Numbered from the stretch's first letter, positions 24,189 to 36,371 are shown. The stretch is 64,000 bases of DNA from Pyxicephalus adspersus (GCF_032062135.1 NC_092861.1:55720522-55784521), one strand, 5' to 3'. A program made the numbers and translations. The notes: generated from the sequence alone by a model not told the origin.

Positions 24189-24350
24189 CGGACACGTCTT
24201 CTCTCTTGCTTCTTCTCCCGGCGAGTGCAGTGACGATGTCCGGGGTTTCCCGGTGACGTCGCTGCATGCGTCGGTGCGGGAAATTCAAATAACTTTGTAT
24301 TGAGCTCAACACAAAAAAGCTGTATTGAGTCCAATACAAAGAAATCTTTA
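24189..24350 (+). repeat. Internal module, first copy
   Basis: Shares with 24708-24835 the words ACACGTC, CGGCGA, GATGTCCG, GGAAATTCAAATA and a hairpin built on TTTGTATTG and CAATACAAA, in the same order and orientation, about 480-520 bp apart. The spacing change implies small indels. Confidence 0.7.
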
Positions 24351-24421
24351 TATAATATATATGTAATTGTATTATATATATATATTATATAAGCTACTGT
24401 ACATATACATTACATTATACA

Positions 24422-24486
24422 CTTTTTTTTTAAAGATTTTTTTTTAAAGATTTTTTTTAAAGATTTTTTTTTAAAGATTTTTTTTC
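24422..24486. repeat. Tandem repeat, unit about 14 bp (TAAAGATTTTTTTT)
   Basis: About four units of TAAAGA followed by 8-9 T. Unit length varies by a base because of the T-run. Confidence 0.95.
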
Positions 24487-24636
24487 ATGTTTTATAATAA
24501 AAAAATTTATTATTAAATTTATAAAATTTTGGACATATTTCGGGGGGTTATGCGGTAATTCGTTGTAATTCAGTGAATTATAAGTAATTATTGAGTGATT
24601 CGGTGAATTATAGCCTACAATCTAAAATACATTTCC

Positions 24637-24668
24637 ATGCAAAAAATTTAACACTTTTTGCATGGAAG
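24637..24668. repeat. Hairpin, 11-bp arms
   Basis: CCATGCAAAAA (24637-24647) pairs with TTTTTGCATGG (24656-24666 region) around an ATTTAACAC loop. Confidence 0.85.
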
Positions 24669-24707
24669 TACGGAAGTTCAGAAAGAATTAGAACACCCGG
24701 CGTTCGC

Positions 24708-24835
24708 GTACACGTCCCTCGGCGATTCCTAATGATGTCCGATGGGAGTCGTAGTAGGAAATTCAAATATTTTGTATTGGATTCAATACAAAGTCCTGTA
24801 TCCAATCCAATACAAAATAATACAACATTTATTTA
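24708..24835 (+). repeat. Internal module, second copy
   Basis: Counterpart of 24189-24350. Its hairpin (TTTTGTATTGGATT against AATCCAATACAAAA) is better preserved than in the first copy. Confidence 0.7.
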
Positions 24836-25410
24836 TGTGGTTTTGTCTATCGGTATGTGACGTTGGACTCTGCTTTAAAATTTACCACACTAGGGAGGTG
24901 TTTTAGAAAAATATATTACTATACAGTATACCGAATCATTGCATTTTCAGTATTTTTGATTTATTTATGTATTCTTGTTTACGCTGATTTTTGTGTTTTT
25001 TATTTAATTTTATTAAAAGTAATTTTTTTTTTTTTTACATGATTGTGTTTTTCAAACTTTTTTTATATTCATGATATCTGCTAGATCCTTGTTCGGACAT
25101 ATTTCTGTAAGTTACAGGTCTACAATTTAAAAAAAAAAATTCATGAAAAACAGTGTACCGCTTTTGGTACAGAAATCCAGACATCAGTGAAACGCCCAGG
25201 AGGTTAAAATACATTTCAGGTCTTCAGGGAACCTCTGCTATGAAGGAGAAGAATGCCTCCTACACTGCTGACCATTAAGAAGAATGTCCCCTCTATAGAT
25301 AGAAAAAAAAAGATCATTGGTATCTGTTAAACTGACCTGAAGGGCACAAACTGCTTAATGCTCATGGAACCCCTAGCAACCTCTGGAGCAACCTTGGTTG
25401 AGAAACAGTG

Positions 25411-25418
25411 TATTACAT
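25411..25418. repeat. 8-bp target-site duplication, right
   Basis: TATTACAT, right-hand partner of the duplication at 23966-23973. Confidence 0.8.
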
Positions 25419-28400
25419 TATTTAGCAAGTTTCCTAACATTCACCATACATACATTTAAAATTTTGTACATTATTCACATGTTTAATATATTCTCCAGGC
25501 ACTGTAATGTTTGTATCGCAATTAAAGCTAAACCAGTGTTGTAGTTTTTATGTGTATAATGTTTTATGTGTTTTCTTGACTTTCTTCTTTTAGTTATCAA
25601 AGAACATGAAGGTGATATTCTGAACAGCTAACAGGAAAGGAGAAGCTATTGCCAGTTCCTAGAATGAAGAGATCCCTTATTTTATTAAGTAAAGAATGTA
25701 CGTCACAAAGAACTGGCAAGGTATCCATGCTTCCACAACATTTAAAGATATCAAATTAAATTATTAAGGTCCAGACAGCTAGAAAAAATTCTGATTTGCT
25801 GATCTGAATCTCTAGAGAAACATATGATTCAGAAACAGGATGACGAAAGAGAAACTTCAATTCTCCTATGTCTTTGCAGCTTGTATTTGATGTTCACATT
25901 TAACACTGCTTGCCAGTTCTGTAAAATAATTTCCTCCTCTGTTCTCTTTTACAAACAAGACATAGCTAACCAAAACTGTGGCAATGTGAGGAAGGGTCTC
26001 ATTTTCAGGGTGACTTCATTCGATGAGGTAATCATCAAGGTGGTAATCCTAGGTAATTAAGAATCACTTCCTGAGCTGCCAGAATGTTTTATTACCATTA
26101 TTTTATAATCATTCTATAATTATTATGAAAGAGCATGAGAATAAAATAGCTTTGATTTGAAAGACAAGGGGGCCATTATGGATATCCACTAATTGTCCAT
26201 CATGATTTAAATGTAAATATCTCCTTGGTTTGTAGTGTATGCTTGGAGTTCATTATAATTTGTAAACGTCAGCAGCTTTTTAGTTTGCATGGTGTGTCAG
26301 ATCTCTTTTTGTTCTCCTTAGCATAATAAAAATACTCATGCTTCAAAGTAAAAGTGTATAGGAAAAAGCAGTCAGAGGAACATGACATATAAAGTAGTTC
26401 AAACAGTTAGACCTACGTGCATGTCAACCTCAGCATTTAAACAGACAAGCTATCCACACCCAAATATGAGTTTATTTGATCACGCAAACAGAAGTGAAGC
26501 ACAGCAACCCATTGTAACCAATCATGTTAAGTGCTACAAAAATCATCTTTAGTTTTACTATAAAACCTCTAACCCCTTGACCTATTAAAATACGCATCTT
26601 GGAAATCTTGGAAAAGGTGGAAATCTTTGGTGATGGCCACACACTGAACCCTCATGGAACCCTTACTGTAGAAGCTTTAGCATACAGGCACAGCCCCATA
26701 CAAGGAAAGGGAACAGTAACAGGATTTAGTTTTGATGATCCGGTAAATTAATTGGGTTAGTAGGTTTAAGTGCAGATGAGTTCAAGTTTAAAGGGTGGGT
26801 TGCAGAATTGTGTAGTAAAAATATAGTTGTCCTTTCAGCTGCTATATTGTCATGTCACCAAAACAAGTGACAAGAGACACTTACCAATACAATAGAATAC
26901 AATAAAACATATATATATATATATGGATATATATATACATTTATATATCAGGACTTAAGGTCTAAAGGGGTCAATTAGGGGAGGGGGTAGTGTTTGGGTA
27001 TGTGTACCTAGACTTTGCCACAAAAACAAACAAGGGCAAAACACACTCAAACCTGATCTCTAATAAACAAGCACCTTTTTAGGCCACAGTACAAAAAAGT
27101 ATACCAATCCATAGTGTAACAGGGAGAGGCAATGTGATTGAGAATGAATTTTATTAGGCAACTGTGAAAAAATCACTGTGCAAGCATGACTTTTAATGTG
27201 CATGAAAACGTGATTTTTACTTGCACATTATTGAATAGACTGTAGCTTTTCATCAGTCTATGCAACATAAGTAGCAGTAGCAGTAGTAAAGTCACCAGCT
27301 GTGCAATAATCTTGTTGAGATGCTGAATGTGAGGGTTTGGATAGCACTTTTTTGCAGTTCAGAAGATGCAGGATGTCAGCATGGCTATTATTCAGCAACA
27401 CAGAAGAATTTGGAGTGAGAGTCAATATTTAGAAGGGTTATGGTGGCTCTACTTCCAGCCTATGCTTGCCACTTCTAGATCAAGAATTGAAAAACTTGTA
27501 CTCATTATTAAGAAAGTTGAAGTTGTTTCAGAGGTGATTCAAGTGATGGCTGGATATAAAAAATTGCTTGCATGGACTGAGTTATTAATGTTTAAGAGGC
27601 TGTAACTAATCTGTTTGGGTGTACCTTTTTGGTGGTATACATTGTATGCATTTAATATATTTATTTCATGTAAATAAAAATAATTATTTTTAAGGTTTAT
27701 ATTGTGGCACTATAGCCTTTAAAATCCTAACTAAGCTTATTTGTTAGCTCTAGAATTGTGCCCATCATCACTGCTTGCGGTTGATAGGGTTAAGGACCTA
27801 CCCAATAGGATTCATACATAGTTGCTTCTCTTTAATACAAGCAGCAGAGCCCGCTTGTGTGGCATGAATATAGTGAGGGGTAGAGCAGGACAATGCACAA
27901 GCAGTGGAAGACATAACAGGTTATCTGTTCTTTGAGACCAGACCTTCCAAAGACCTTGATGGTGGATCTTCATGTTTTCAATTATGCATGCAGTGCCCAA
28001 GATGCAAATGTTCTTGCCCTGTTTCAGGTTTTGCTGACAAATGTTGCGAATGGCAGTGATTTTGTTAACAGCTGAGTTTTGGAAGAACACACAGACAGCA
28101 GGCTGAGTAAGGGGTTGCAGCTGTTAATGCATACCTCTTTTGACAGATAAGAATAGGCTGATGCAGAGGTTAACGTGTGTCCACAAAGATGGAACAGTGC
28201 TGGTGTTCTGGGCAGCCTGCTCTTTCTTTTAGAGGGTTGGTGCTGTGTGCCTTGCCATGTTGGGTCATCTACTCTATCCACATCTTCACAGTGTTTCAGT
28301 TGGCTGTACCAAAAAAAATGTCTTCCACCAAAGAAATGACAGCAGCACTTGTATTTTTGCAATTTATGAAGCCCTTTAACAGCTTGGGTGTGAGGATCGA

Positions 28401-29829
28401 TTTCCACCTGACAATATTACCCCTTCACCTAGCACAGTTGCCCTTTTCACTTTGTCCATAATGCTTCTAATTGTGAACATGTCCAAATATTGAATGAACA
28501 CCAGCAGTCATGCCATTAAATAATATTTTGTTAATCTACCAGTTGTGTTACTGCAAATATAGGCAAAACCCAGGTACAGTGATAACCAAAAACACATTTT
28601 TTTACAGTTTGTCAAAATCCACAATCAAATTCCCCATTCACTGACGTACAAAATCTATTACTGAAACTTGATGTACTTGAATTTATGGGGTGAAATGAAG
28701 AACAATGACAGAAGTTCTCACCCAAATTTGCAATTCTTCAATGGTTACACATTGCAATGGTTACTCATGAGCATGAACCTTACAATTATTAGCAAACTGC
28801 TAGTCCCAAAACAGTTGCAACTACAAATGTTAGCATCAAGCATGCATCACGTATGCTCCTTGGTGCAATAGGACATTATACAATAGTCTACCTTGTAAAC
28901 CAAAGGTTTGGACCAAATATTGACAGGGCAGAATTCTGGCTGCCTTCTTGATCATCCTAAATCTGAACACCAACACTACTTACAACACAATATTAAAACA
29001 CAATGAAGGCTACTTTTTGAAATGTGAAATAAATCCTGAGATGATAATGGATTGGACAAGGGGAACCTAGCATGAAATACTAAAAATAGCCAGAAAGAGG
29101 ACAATGCCCAGGTCACTTTTGCTACTAGATGCCTAAAATAATACCAGAAGATGGAATTAAAGCAAAGACTAAACAAATCTGACTTGAATGATAGTCAAAC
29201 CTCCCCCTTCAAATAAATATTATAACATTTTTGTTGATGGAAATGGTTTCAGCAGCTAAAACCCTTGAGAAATTTCTAGGAAGCCTATTCCTTAAGAGCA
29301 CCAAAACTGTATTAGTTCCACAGAGATGATTAAATAGATTTATGAATTGTCTGCACTTTTATAATGTAATTTAACTAGTTTTCCAGACATATTTTCCAGC
29401 ATGCCTAACACAAACAGTAACCTCATGTTGCGATATAATACTACCAGGACATATATTTCTATTTTCAGGATTTGTGCACAGTGGGAGAAATTATCACTGA
29501 CAGGAACTATTAGAAAAAGTCACAAAGCATTCACCTTAATTACATTAAACATGTATAAAATATAGTGAAAGGCAGAAACTAAACTGCATTAGTAACATTG
29601 GTTTACAAAGTTTGCAATAAGAGAAACCCTTATTACAAAATAAAACTTTAAATACTCAAATTCCAAATAACACATTTCTGGTACTGTTTATTCTAAATAG
29701 TTATTATAAATTTTATTTTTACTTTGCATGCAAAATGCATGCTGTGTTGCCAAAAAGGTCAGAAAAATTAGAATCTTTAAAATGTATGATAAGCAATGTT
29801 ACAACAAAGCAAGAGGAATACCCTTAGTC
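25419..29829. other. Unassigned DNA
   Basis: No recognised gene. A short TA repeat lies at 26908-26940. About 27810-28460 is denser in G and C and has overlapping minus-strand open frames of 127 and 92 codons (28024-28407 and 27812-28090) with no recognisable domain; it may be a decayed mobile-element coding region. The plus-strand frame at 27366-27605 (79 codons) is also unrecognised and is followed by an AATAAAAA word near 27675. Confidence 0.4.
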
Positions 29830-30140
29830 CAGGTTTACATCCATGCAATGGCAATAGTGTGAGCACATGGATGTGAGTTGTGCTGTGCACTTACATACAG
29901 TGACGTAAAGCAGCCCATTTATTAACTGACCTACCTATAACATGGTAATACATGAAAAGAAGAACATGCACTTTTGTTTAGCAGTGTACCACAATACATG
30001 GTACATGTAGTACAATGTGCTGCAGTGTCATGCAGTGCAGGCTCATTGGCAAAGTGTTTTGGTATGTGATTCAGAACAAATGGCACCACAGTGCACCACT
30101 GTGGTTACTTGCACAGCACAAATATGAACCAAACTTTAAC
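29830..30140. mobile_element. Possible foldback MITE
   Basis: The left end AGTCCAGGTTTACATCC and the complement of the right end (AGTTTGGTTCATATTTG) are similar, and TTGTGCTGTGCAC (left) is answered by TTGCACAGCACAA (right). The interior has runs of TACATGGTACATGTAGTAC, a further hairpin at about 29997-30013. Ends are not sharply defined. Confidence 0.45.
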
Positions 30141-30171
30141 GCTTAAACTAAACATAGACCTAAGTGCAGTT

Positions 30172-30293
30172 CTGTATTCAATAATGCAAATGTTCTCTGG
30201 TGGAAAATCTTCCAGACCTCTTTGTTTTTAAAAATTCTCCACCAGAGAATGTTTGGTGAATGTCAGATTCACTGCTTTATAAATAGACCTTTA
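30172..30293. mobile_element. Foldback MITE, family 1, copy 2
   Basis: Left GTTCTCTGGTGGA and right TCCACCAGAGAA form the inner stem; the right end GCTTTATAAATAGACC is the family end word also seen at 50085 and 58520. The left terminal word is lost or very diverged. Confidence 0.72.
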
Positions 30294-30675
30294 TATATTT
30301 ACTTTACAAAGTTTTCAAATGCAAACTTCACAGACAAAAAAATGAAATTAAGCTAAGCATAAATGTCTCAGGCAGTGCCAGGAAACCTAATACAGAACTA
30401 CTAAAAATAAAAATGTCAGAAAGAAACTAAAGGGCTAGGTGCCAGACCTAGATAACATTATTTTAAATATAGTTGGGTTTCCTTCATATTGCTTTGGTCT
30501 GGATTGTACTAAAGCTGCATAATCATTTGTAAAAAACCTGCCAAATGTAATAATGGAATTTAGAGGCACAAGTATTATTTAAAATATCAGATATGCGTTA
30601 TTGCTTATTAAACTTTTTAGGCTAGGGGCACCTATATGACATAAGGAAGCTAGTAAAGGTTTTAATTGAAAATTT

Positions 30676-30835
30676 TAGGGTGTATTTATAGAACAGTGAA
30701 TCTGATATTTAACACCCAGTCCACTAATGGCAGAGAATGTTCCACGTTCATGTGTTTTCAATTGCACTGATTAATTCTCCACCAGAATAATGTGCTAAAT
30801 GTCAAATGTAACCGCTTTATAAATATATCCCCTAG
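30676..30835. mobile_element. Foldback MITE, family 1, copy 3
   Basis: GGTGTATTTATAGAACAGTG at the left and the complement of GCTTTATAAATATATCCCC at the right are the terminal repeats. The interior has 'CATGTGTTTTCAATTGCACT' and TTCTCCACCAGAA, as in other copies. Confidence 0.75.
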
Positions 30836-33289
30836 TGTTAAAACAATGATGATGGTTTATTTTTTTACTTTCAGGTACACTTGGAAGGTGTTTAGCATGT
30901 TTTTATCCTATCCAACTGACAATACATGTGACAAAATATGCAACCTACTAGGGTAAGTTTTTGTACAGAAATCTATTGGGGAGCAATCGCTGCTGCTATC
31001 TAAAAAAGTTTGTTTTACATTTGGTCTTAACAAGGTTTTTGAGGCTACTGCCGACAAGTGCAGGTATCTCTAGCATCTGTGTTTTTGGTCCCCTGGCGGA
31101 GTCTCTTTAAATCAAACACATCACAATTTTAGGTCACCAGAGCTATGTGGTATTGAATTAGTTATCAGCTCAGATCTCAGAAACAACATCAATATTTCCC
31201 TTTTATATGGATAAAACATAAGGAATCCTCAGAACCAGAAAAATGTTGTACTATACTGTACAAAGTTCAGCATGGAATTTTAGACTATTCAACTTTGAAT
31301 TCTTTACAGAATAGAATATTTATGTAATGGTACCCTTTTATGTTCAAGTATGAACATGCTGTTTGCATGCATCCATACTAAACATTGCCTGAATGTGTAA
31401 TATTAGAGAGGTAGAGAGAATAGTGCATTGCTAAAACTACTTAGACACGTTAGATAATTGTTGCCCAAGATGAAGGGTTGTGCTCATTTTGGGCAGAAAT
31501 CTGGGGCATGTACTATAGTCTCCTGAGAATGTTCATTAATCCCCCATGGTGGATTAACGAACCACCATTTGGAAATGTCTGCTGCGCATTGATTTCTTAG
31601 CTACATGCTATGTTTGCTGAAGAGGAGACCTATGAATGTTTTGAATGTTAATGACCTAATAATTTGAAAGGCTTGGGTGGCCTGTGATGCATGCTCAGAG
31701 AATGGTAAATATTTTGGACACTTCTTGTTTTGACTCAGTAGCCATTCCATGCCAGTACAAGACATAAGTGGAAGCAAGCAGGGCAGAGGGAAGTGTGAGG
31801 CCAGTGGAGATGCACGTGAATCACATTAGCCACTAGTGTGATTTTTACCTTTGAAGTCAGCAGATACACCAGCCATTGGAAAGGAACACTCACCCTTCCC
31901 CACTGCCAGGAAGCACTCCACCCATAAATTGCCTAAGCTATGAAAAATTTAAAACACTGAGCGACAGAACATAAATTAGGTAAGTATTGGCATGAGCCTG
32001 GACCTTCCTCTCCTTGCCAGACCCATTACTGCCAGATCACCCAGCAATGCAGGGGGATGTTTTTAAGATCTTGACCACTATGAAGCCTTGCCAAAATACT
32101 CTTACTACTAGCAGAAAGGTACCTTTGCACTCATAATATAAAATTCTATAATTATTCAAGTTTAAATGAAGTAATGTGGCAACAAAGTATCCAGAACTAT
32201 TCCCAAAAAGGTATACCACACTACTAAACATGGTAGTTTCATATAGGAAACCACTGATTTAAATATAATTTTAGCAAATAACTCTATTACCAAAATTGAA
32301 GAAGTGACGTTAGATGGTTCCCTGCCTCGTGAACTGAGGCTGAAACATGTATTACATGTCATTTATTTCTACAAAAGATTTTTTTTTTAATTTCAGAAGT
32401 GGTCCAAAGTCCAAGAATATCTGACCATCAAATATTGGAGTAATGTTCCATAACGTTCTGAGGGTACCTCCCTGGAAGTTTTTTTTTAAATCTACTTTAT
32501 CCCTGATTGCTCATAAAACTTTTTGAGATGCCTTTGTGGTTGAGTGAGCCCACCATACCCCCTTAGGCGTCCACCACCTGGGGTGCTTACCTCCTCCACA
32601 TGTTTATAGAGAAATTGCTTAACTACTGGAATTGGGAGGCTGTTCTGCATTCTGCTTTCTTCCTTGCCATACAAAAAGTTAGTTTACAAAGCACTCATTG
32701 AGTAAGACTGCTCTTTATTTGCTGCCATGGCAAATTTTAACATACAATTCTGTCTATATGGTATGTATCTGTCAAGTACTGGACATAATCTTTTGTCAGA
32801 GTCAACCCCACTGCTCCTCATTGTCAGAAATCTGTCCTTTTCTCTGGAATAGAAGGCCCATGGATTGCCAAACAACTTCTCCCCCATCTCTGTACAGTTC
32901 AATTCAAACCATTGGTTCTCTCAAAGCTCTCCTCCTCAGGACTTTCCTTTAACTTATATTACTACATAGCTCTTTAAATGTCTCATTTCATGCATGTTTT
33001 TTTCACTGAGAATTGTTTTCCTCACCTTCTGACAGCATTTCTGTCACTTTGTAAGTGCAGAGTGAAGGTTTTACATACTCCTTATTTTCTTTACTATTAT
33101 ATTAAATAACTTAATTTTTGTAGGCCTGGGATGGGAGTTGGGGATTGTGTTGTGACTCATTACAACAGGAGCCGATTCCACTTTTCACTCAAAAATTCTG
33201 CATTAGTAGTAGGTTCCCAACTTTTGTCATCTTTTCCTAACTAGGTCACACTAACCTCTTCCTCACTAAAGTGCATGCGCTTTTCTCCT
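30836..33289. other. Unassigned DNA with one small hairpin
   Basis: No gene recognised. GTTCATTAATCC and GGATTAACGAAC (31531-31562) make a 12-bp stem with one mismatch around CCCATGGT. Confidence 0.5.
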
Positions 33290-33735
33290 GCGCATGCGGG
33301 CAGTTGTGGGTGTGCCTGCGCCCCCTAGTTCTTTCAGTTTTACCCATCCCGCCGGCCAATTAGCCTGTGCCGAGCCCCCTAGCCGTGCTGAGCATTTCCT
33401 ATACACCTGCTGAAAAATTCAGTGTTCTCCCTGTCCATCTCCTGTGTTAACCCCTTGTTCCCCAGTCTATGGTTTCCCAGCCAGTTCTCTTGTGTTGTTC
33501 CAGTGTTCCTCTGTGTCTGTGGTTATCCCTGTGTCACCTGTGCCTCCTGTCGCTTCCAGTGTCTCCTGTGTTCCCTATGTTTGTGGTGGCCACTGCGTCT
33601 CTGATCTTTATTTTCTGGATCCCTGGTATTTGACCTCTAAGCTTGTGACCTGACCTCTCTTGCTTGCTGCCAGCCTGGACCCTGGCCTTCCATGACAATT
33701 CTTCAGCCAACTGATTTGGTACCATGTATCATCCT
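33290..33735 (+). repeat. CT-rich, LTR- or promoter-like repeat piece
   Basis: GC content rises sharply here, with GCGCATGCGGGC and then a pyrimidine-rich stretch of CCTGTGT, CCAGTGT and GTGTCTCCTGTG words. It ends just where the L1 fragment begins. It may be part of an LTR retroelement, or an upstream part of the same locus. I recognise no definite ends. The overlapping open frames of 60-69 codons reflect the low-stop composition. Confidence 0.4.
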
Positions 33736-35393
33736 GCCCACCTTATACGCATTGCTTTTAAAGAATACAAATTGGCAGCATTCATAGACCACATCCTCAT
33801 TAGACTGACACATACTAAATCCACCCTACGGGCGCTTCCACTGATTTTAGACACTTTCCAAAATCTCTCATTTTTCAAAATAACTACTCCAAATTATCGG
33901 TTTTAAACATCTCACTTCTGCCACAAGTGGCAAAAGATTGCCAAACACTCTTTCCTTTCATATGGAAGAAGAAATCATTTACCTATCTTGGCATTCAATT
34001 AGCTACGTCAATGTGATAACTCTTTTCTCTAAATTTTGTCCCCCTTCTATCCAGGATCTTGACAGACCTGAAAAAATGAGATAAGTTGGTCTTCTCATGG
34101 TTTGGGGGAGCGGCTATCCTCAAAATGAATATCTTACCGAGACTATTGTACCTGTTGCAAACAATACATATACCAGAATCTTTTTTCAAATATTTACTCT
34201 CAATTTTCTGATCCTTTTTGTGGGTTCAAAGCCCCCCAAGAATTGCATTCCACTTGTTAACAGCACCAAAACACAGCAAAGGCAGAGGACTCCCAGATGT
34301 CCAGAAAAATTATTGGGCCTGTCATCTCCCTGTCAGGGTGATTGACTGGAATGCTAAATCTCAGTCAAAAGATTGGGTATCCCTGGAACAATTCTATTCC
34401 ATTACCCCATTATGTCTTACTTCATGGCTGTGACTTAGAAGTAAAGCTTCTATCTCACCCTTTTATTGGCACTTCGCTAAGGATATTTCTACGATCACCC
34501 GTAAATTTCAAATAACATCAGTTCCAGGTACCCCAATCTGGTTTTATACAGCCTTCCAACCAGGATTATCTGATAATTTCCTGCAAGAATGACGTAGCAA
34601 CAAAAAGTTAACAGCTCAACACTTTATCAAAGGCAGAGAATTCAGTGACAAACAATCGTTGTTGAATAGAATAGAAATCGTTGTTGAATAGAATAGAAAC
34701 TTAAGGAGCTTCAATCCCATGGTGGACTTACCTACAACTAAGACATTTTTGTATACACCTGATATGAAGGAGAAATACTCCAGACACCTCACCCCCTTCG
34801 AGAAACTGTCTGCATCCACAGGGCCACTCAGACATACGATCTTGTCCATATACAGAATCCTTTCTGAACCCCCCTATGACTGCTTCTGCAAACAATGGGA
34901 AACTGATCTTAACCAAACCTTCACAGACAAGGAATAGGAAAATTATAATGTACTAACATTTAAAAGCTCACAAATTGTAAACAATCAGAAAAACAATTTC
35001 AAAATATGTACACGTTGGTACAGAGTACCTCACACTTTACACAAACAGACACCTCATTTCGATGGAAACTGTTGGAAGTTTGAAGCAGAAGAAGGCACAT
35101 TTCTTCACACGTGGTGGAGTTGTCCACTCATCCAACCTTTCTGGTCCGAAGTCATGGATTTGATCCCAAGGATTACTGGAGAGCTGACCCCTATCTCTCC
35201 TGCACAAATTCTAAAAACATCACACCCAAATCACACCACATCAATGCAAAAAAAACTCCTCTGTTCCATATGTTGAATGCAGCTAAACTATTATTCCCGA
35301 TACTTTGCAAATCAACGGTATCTCCCACTGTACGAGACTGGTTGATGCAAATTAGTCATTCAAGGGAAATAGAGGAACTTATCCATTCCTGAC
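33736..35393 (+). pseudogene. L1/Tx1-clade LINE ORF2, 3' part, decayed
   Basis: Reading across several frames gives, in order, the end of the reverse-transcriptase palm and thumb and the C-terminal zinc-knuckle region of an L1-type ORF2 protein. Signs are KLAAFIDHILI at 33766-33798 (the FADD catalytic motif changed to FIDH, so one catalytic Asp is gone), FPFIWKKKSFTYLGIQL at about 33952-34002, KMNILPRLLYLLQTIHIPES at about 34122, GRGLPDVQKNYW at about 34284, and a C-terminal block with GTFLHTWWSCP at about 35094. In that block the expected Cys-x-x-Cys is Cys-x-x-Phe. At least several stops and frame changes are present. The 5' end is truncated just upstream of the FADD position, as is usual for LINEs. 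It is not functional. Confidence 0.9.
34654..34697. repeat. 22-bp tandem duplication inside the LINE
   Basis: AATCGTTGTTGAATAGAATAGA is present twice in a row (shown as AATCGTTGTTG plus AATAGAATAGA), with no difference. It adds 22 bases, which alone would shift the frame. Confidence 0.93.
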
Positions 35394-35869
35394 GAGACAG
35401 TATGGCTAGGTATTACAATCCTTGGGCATGCTGGTGAAACTTGCGCAAATCTCCAGAATATCACACTATTTGTAATGGAAACCAATAAATGTCCATTCCG
35501 ACAAGAGAATTCTTCTGTTGTTTTCTTTCTTTTTTTGGTTTCCTATTTTCACTTCTTTCCTCCTGAGTACCCAATATCTTCCCCCTGGCTTTTTTTTATC
35601 TCCTCTTTCCCTTTGTCTGCCCACCCATCATTACCCAGTCCAGTGAGACAATAATAACTATCATCCTGAGGACATAATAGAAATGAGATTTTCACCTAAC
35701 CAATCCCTATACCCATACATTTGTTATGTTATCTTAACCAGTCTTATTGGTAGGCTGAATAATTTCTTAAGGCACTTTGACTCCAAACATTTTTTTATAT
35801 GTGTAAACTTGTTTTTCCATATTTATTATTAACTATAACTATAAACTATATTAAATATTTTTCTGTATA
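35394..35869 (+). other. Probable 3' UTR of the LINE
   Basis: After the last recognisable LINE codons there is a non-coding, pyrimidine-rich stretch (TTTTCTTTCTTTTTTTGG, CTCCTCTTTCCCTTTG) reaching the next element at 35870. This fits an L1-type 3' UTR. An AATAAAT word lies at about 35485. No A-tail is obvious. Confidence 0.5.
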
Positions 35870-36370
35870 CAAGTAGTCCCCTGGTTACATACGAGATAGG
35901 GACTGTAGGTTTGTTCTTAAGTTGGATTTGTATGTAAGTTGGAACAGGTACATTGTTTTATTAAATGCAATTAGGACAGATGTTTGTCTCAACATGTTAT
36001 TAGGCAGTGTGGTGTCAGTTACTGTATAAAATCCTCACTGTAAGTTAATCATAAAAAAAGCAAAAAAAAAAAAATTTATAGAGCCTAGACATTTATTAAC
36101 TTCTGGAGCAAGCTGTGCTTTGATATTCCAAAAGAAATAACTGCAGCGTTTTTCTTGGTCATTAAAGAGTTACAAGAGGTTGCAGAAAGAGCTCCGTCCT
36201 TAAGATCACCCACAACCTCAGCTGTGTTTACCAAAAGACTTCTTCTGCAAGTCATGCAAGCCGCCTCCTCCCCCCTTCAAGCCTCAGTTCTGCACAGAGC
36301 GAGCAGGAAAGCCCCGTTTGTATCTAGGAGGCGTCTGTATGTCGGATGTCCTTAACGCAGGGATAAGGCA
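35870..36370 (-). mobile_element. Non-autonomous DNA transposon with CAGGTAGTCC ends, copy B
   Basis: Reverse-oriented relative of 11269-11736. The left end CAAGTAGTCCCCTGGTTACA is preceded directly by TA. The interior, with ACATACGAGATAGG, 'ATTAGGACAGATGTTTGTCT', CCTAGACATTTATTAAC and GTATGTCGGATGTCC, is collinear with the reverse complement of copy A. The right terminal repeat is degraded to GCAGGGATAAGGCA. Confidence 0.8.
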
Positions 36371-36371
36371 A

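Larger units (their letters stand above)
24013..25203. mobile_element. TTAA-flanked, piggyBac-like non-autonomous element
   Basis: TTAA lies at both edges (24009-24012 and 25204-25207), and joining the hAT flanks across it restores a sensible sequence (AACCCC-TTAA-AATACATTTC). Ends are CCACCCGTCCGTT and the complement of CCTCCTGGGCGTT. TTAA duplication is typical of piggyBac. The 1.19 kb interior has no transposase but contains a perfect hairpin (24113-24147), an A/T tandem repeat (24422-24486), another hairpin (24637-24668) and two diverged copies of a module ending GGAAATTCAAATA plus an ACAAAG-containing hairpin. Confidence 0.8.
23974..25410. mobile_element. hAT-type element interrupted by a second transposon
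   Basis: The left end CAGTGTTTCTAAACC and the right end GGTTGAGAAACAGTG are inverted repeats (one change in the terminal pentamer on the right). Eight-bp duplications TATTAAAT/TATTACAT flank them, which is the hAT signature. The parts of this element are 23974-24008 and 25208-25410; together they make a short non-autonomous element of about 240 bp. The middle is a later insertion into a TTAA site. No transposase is present. Confidence 0.85.
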
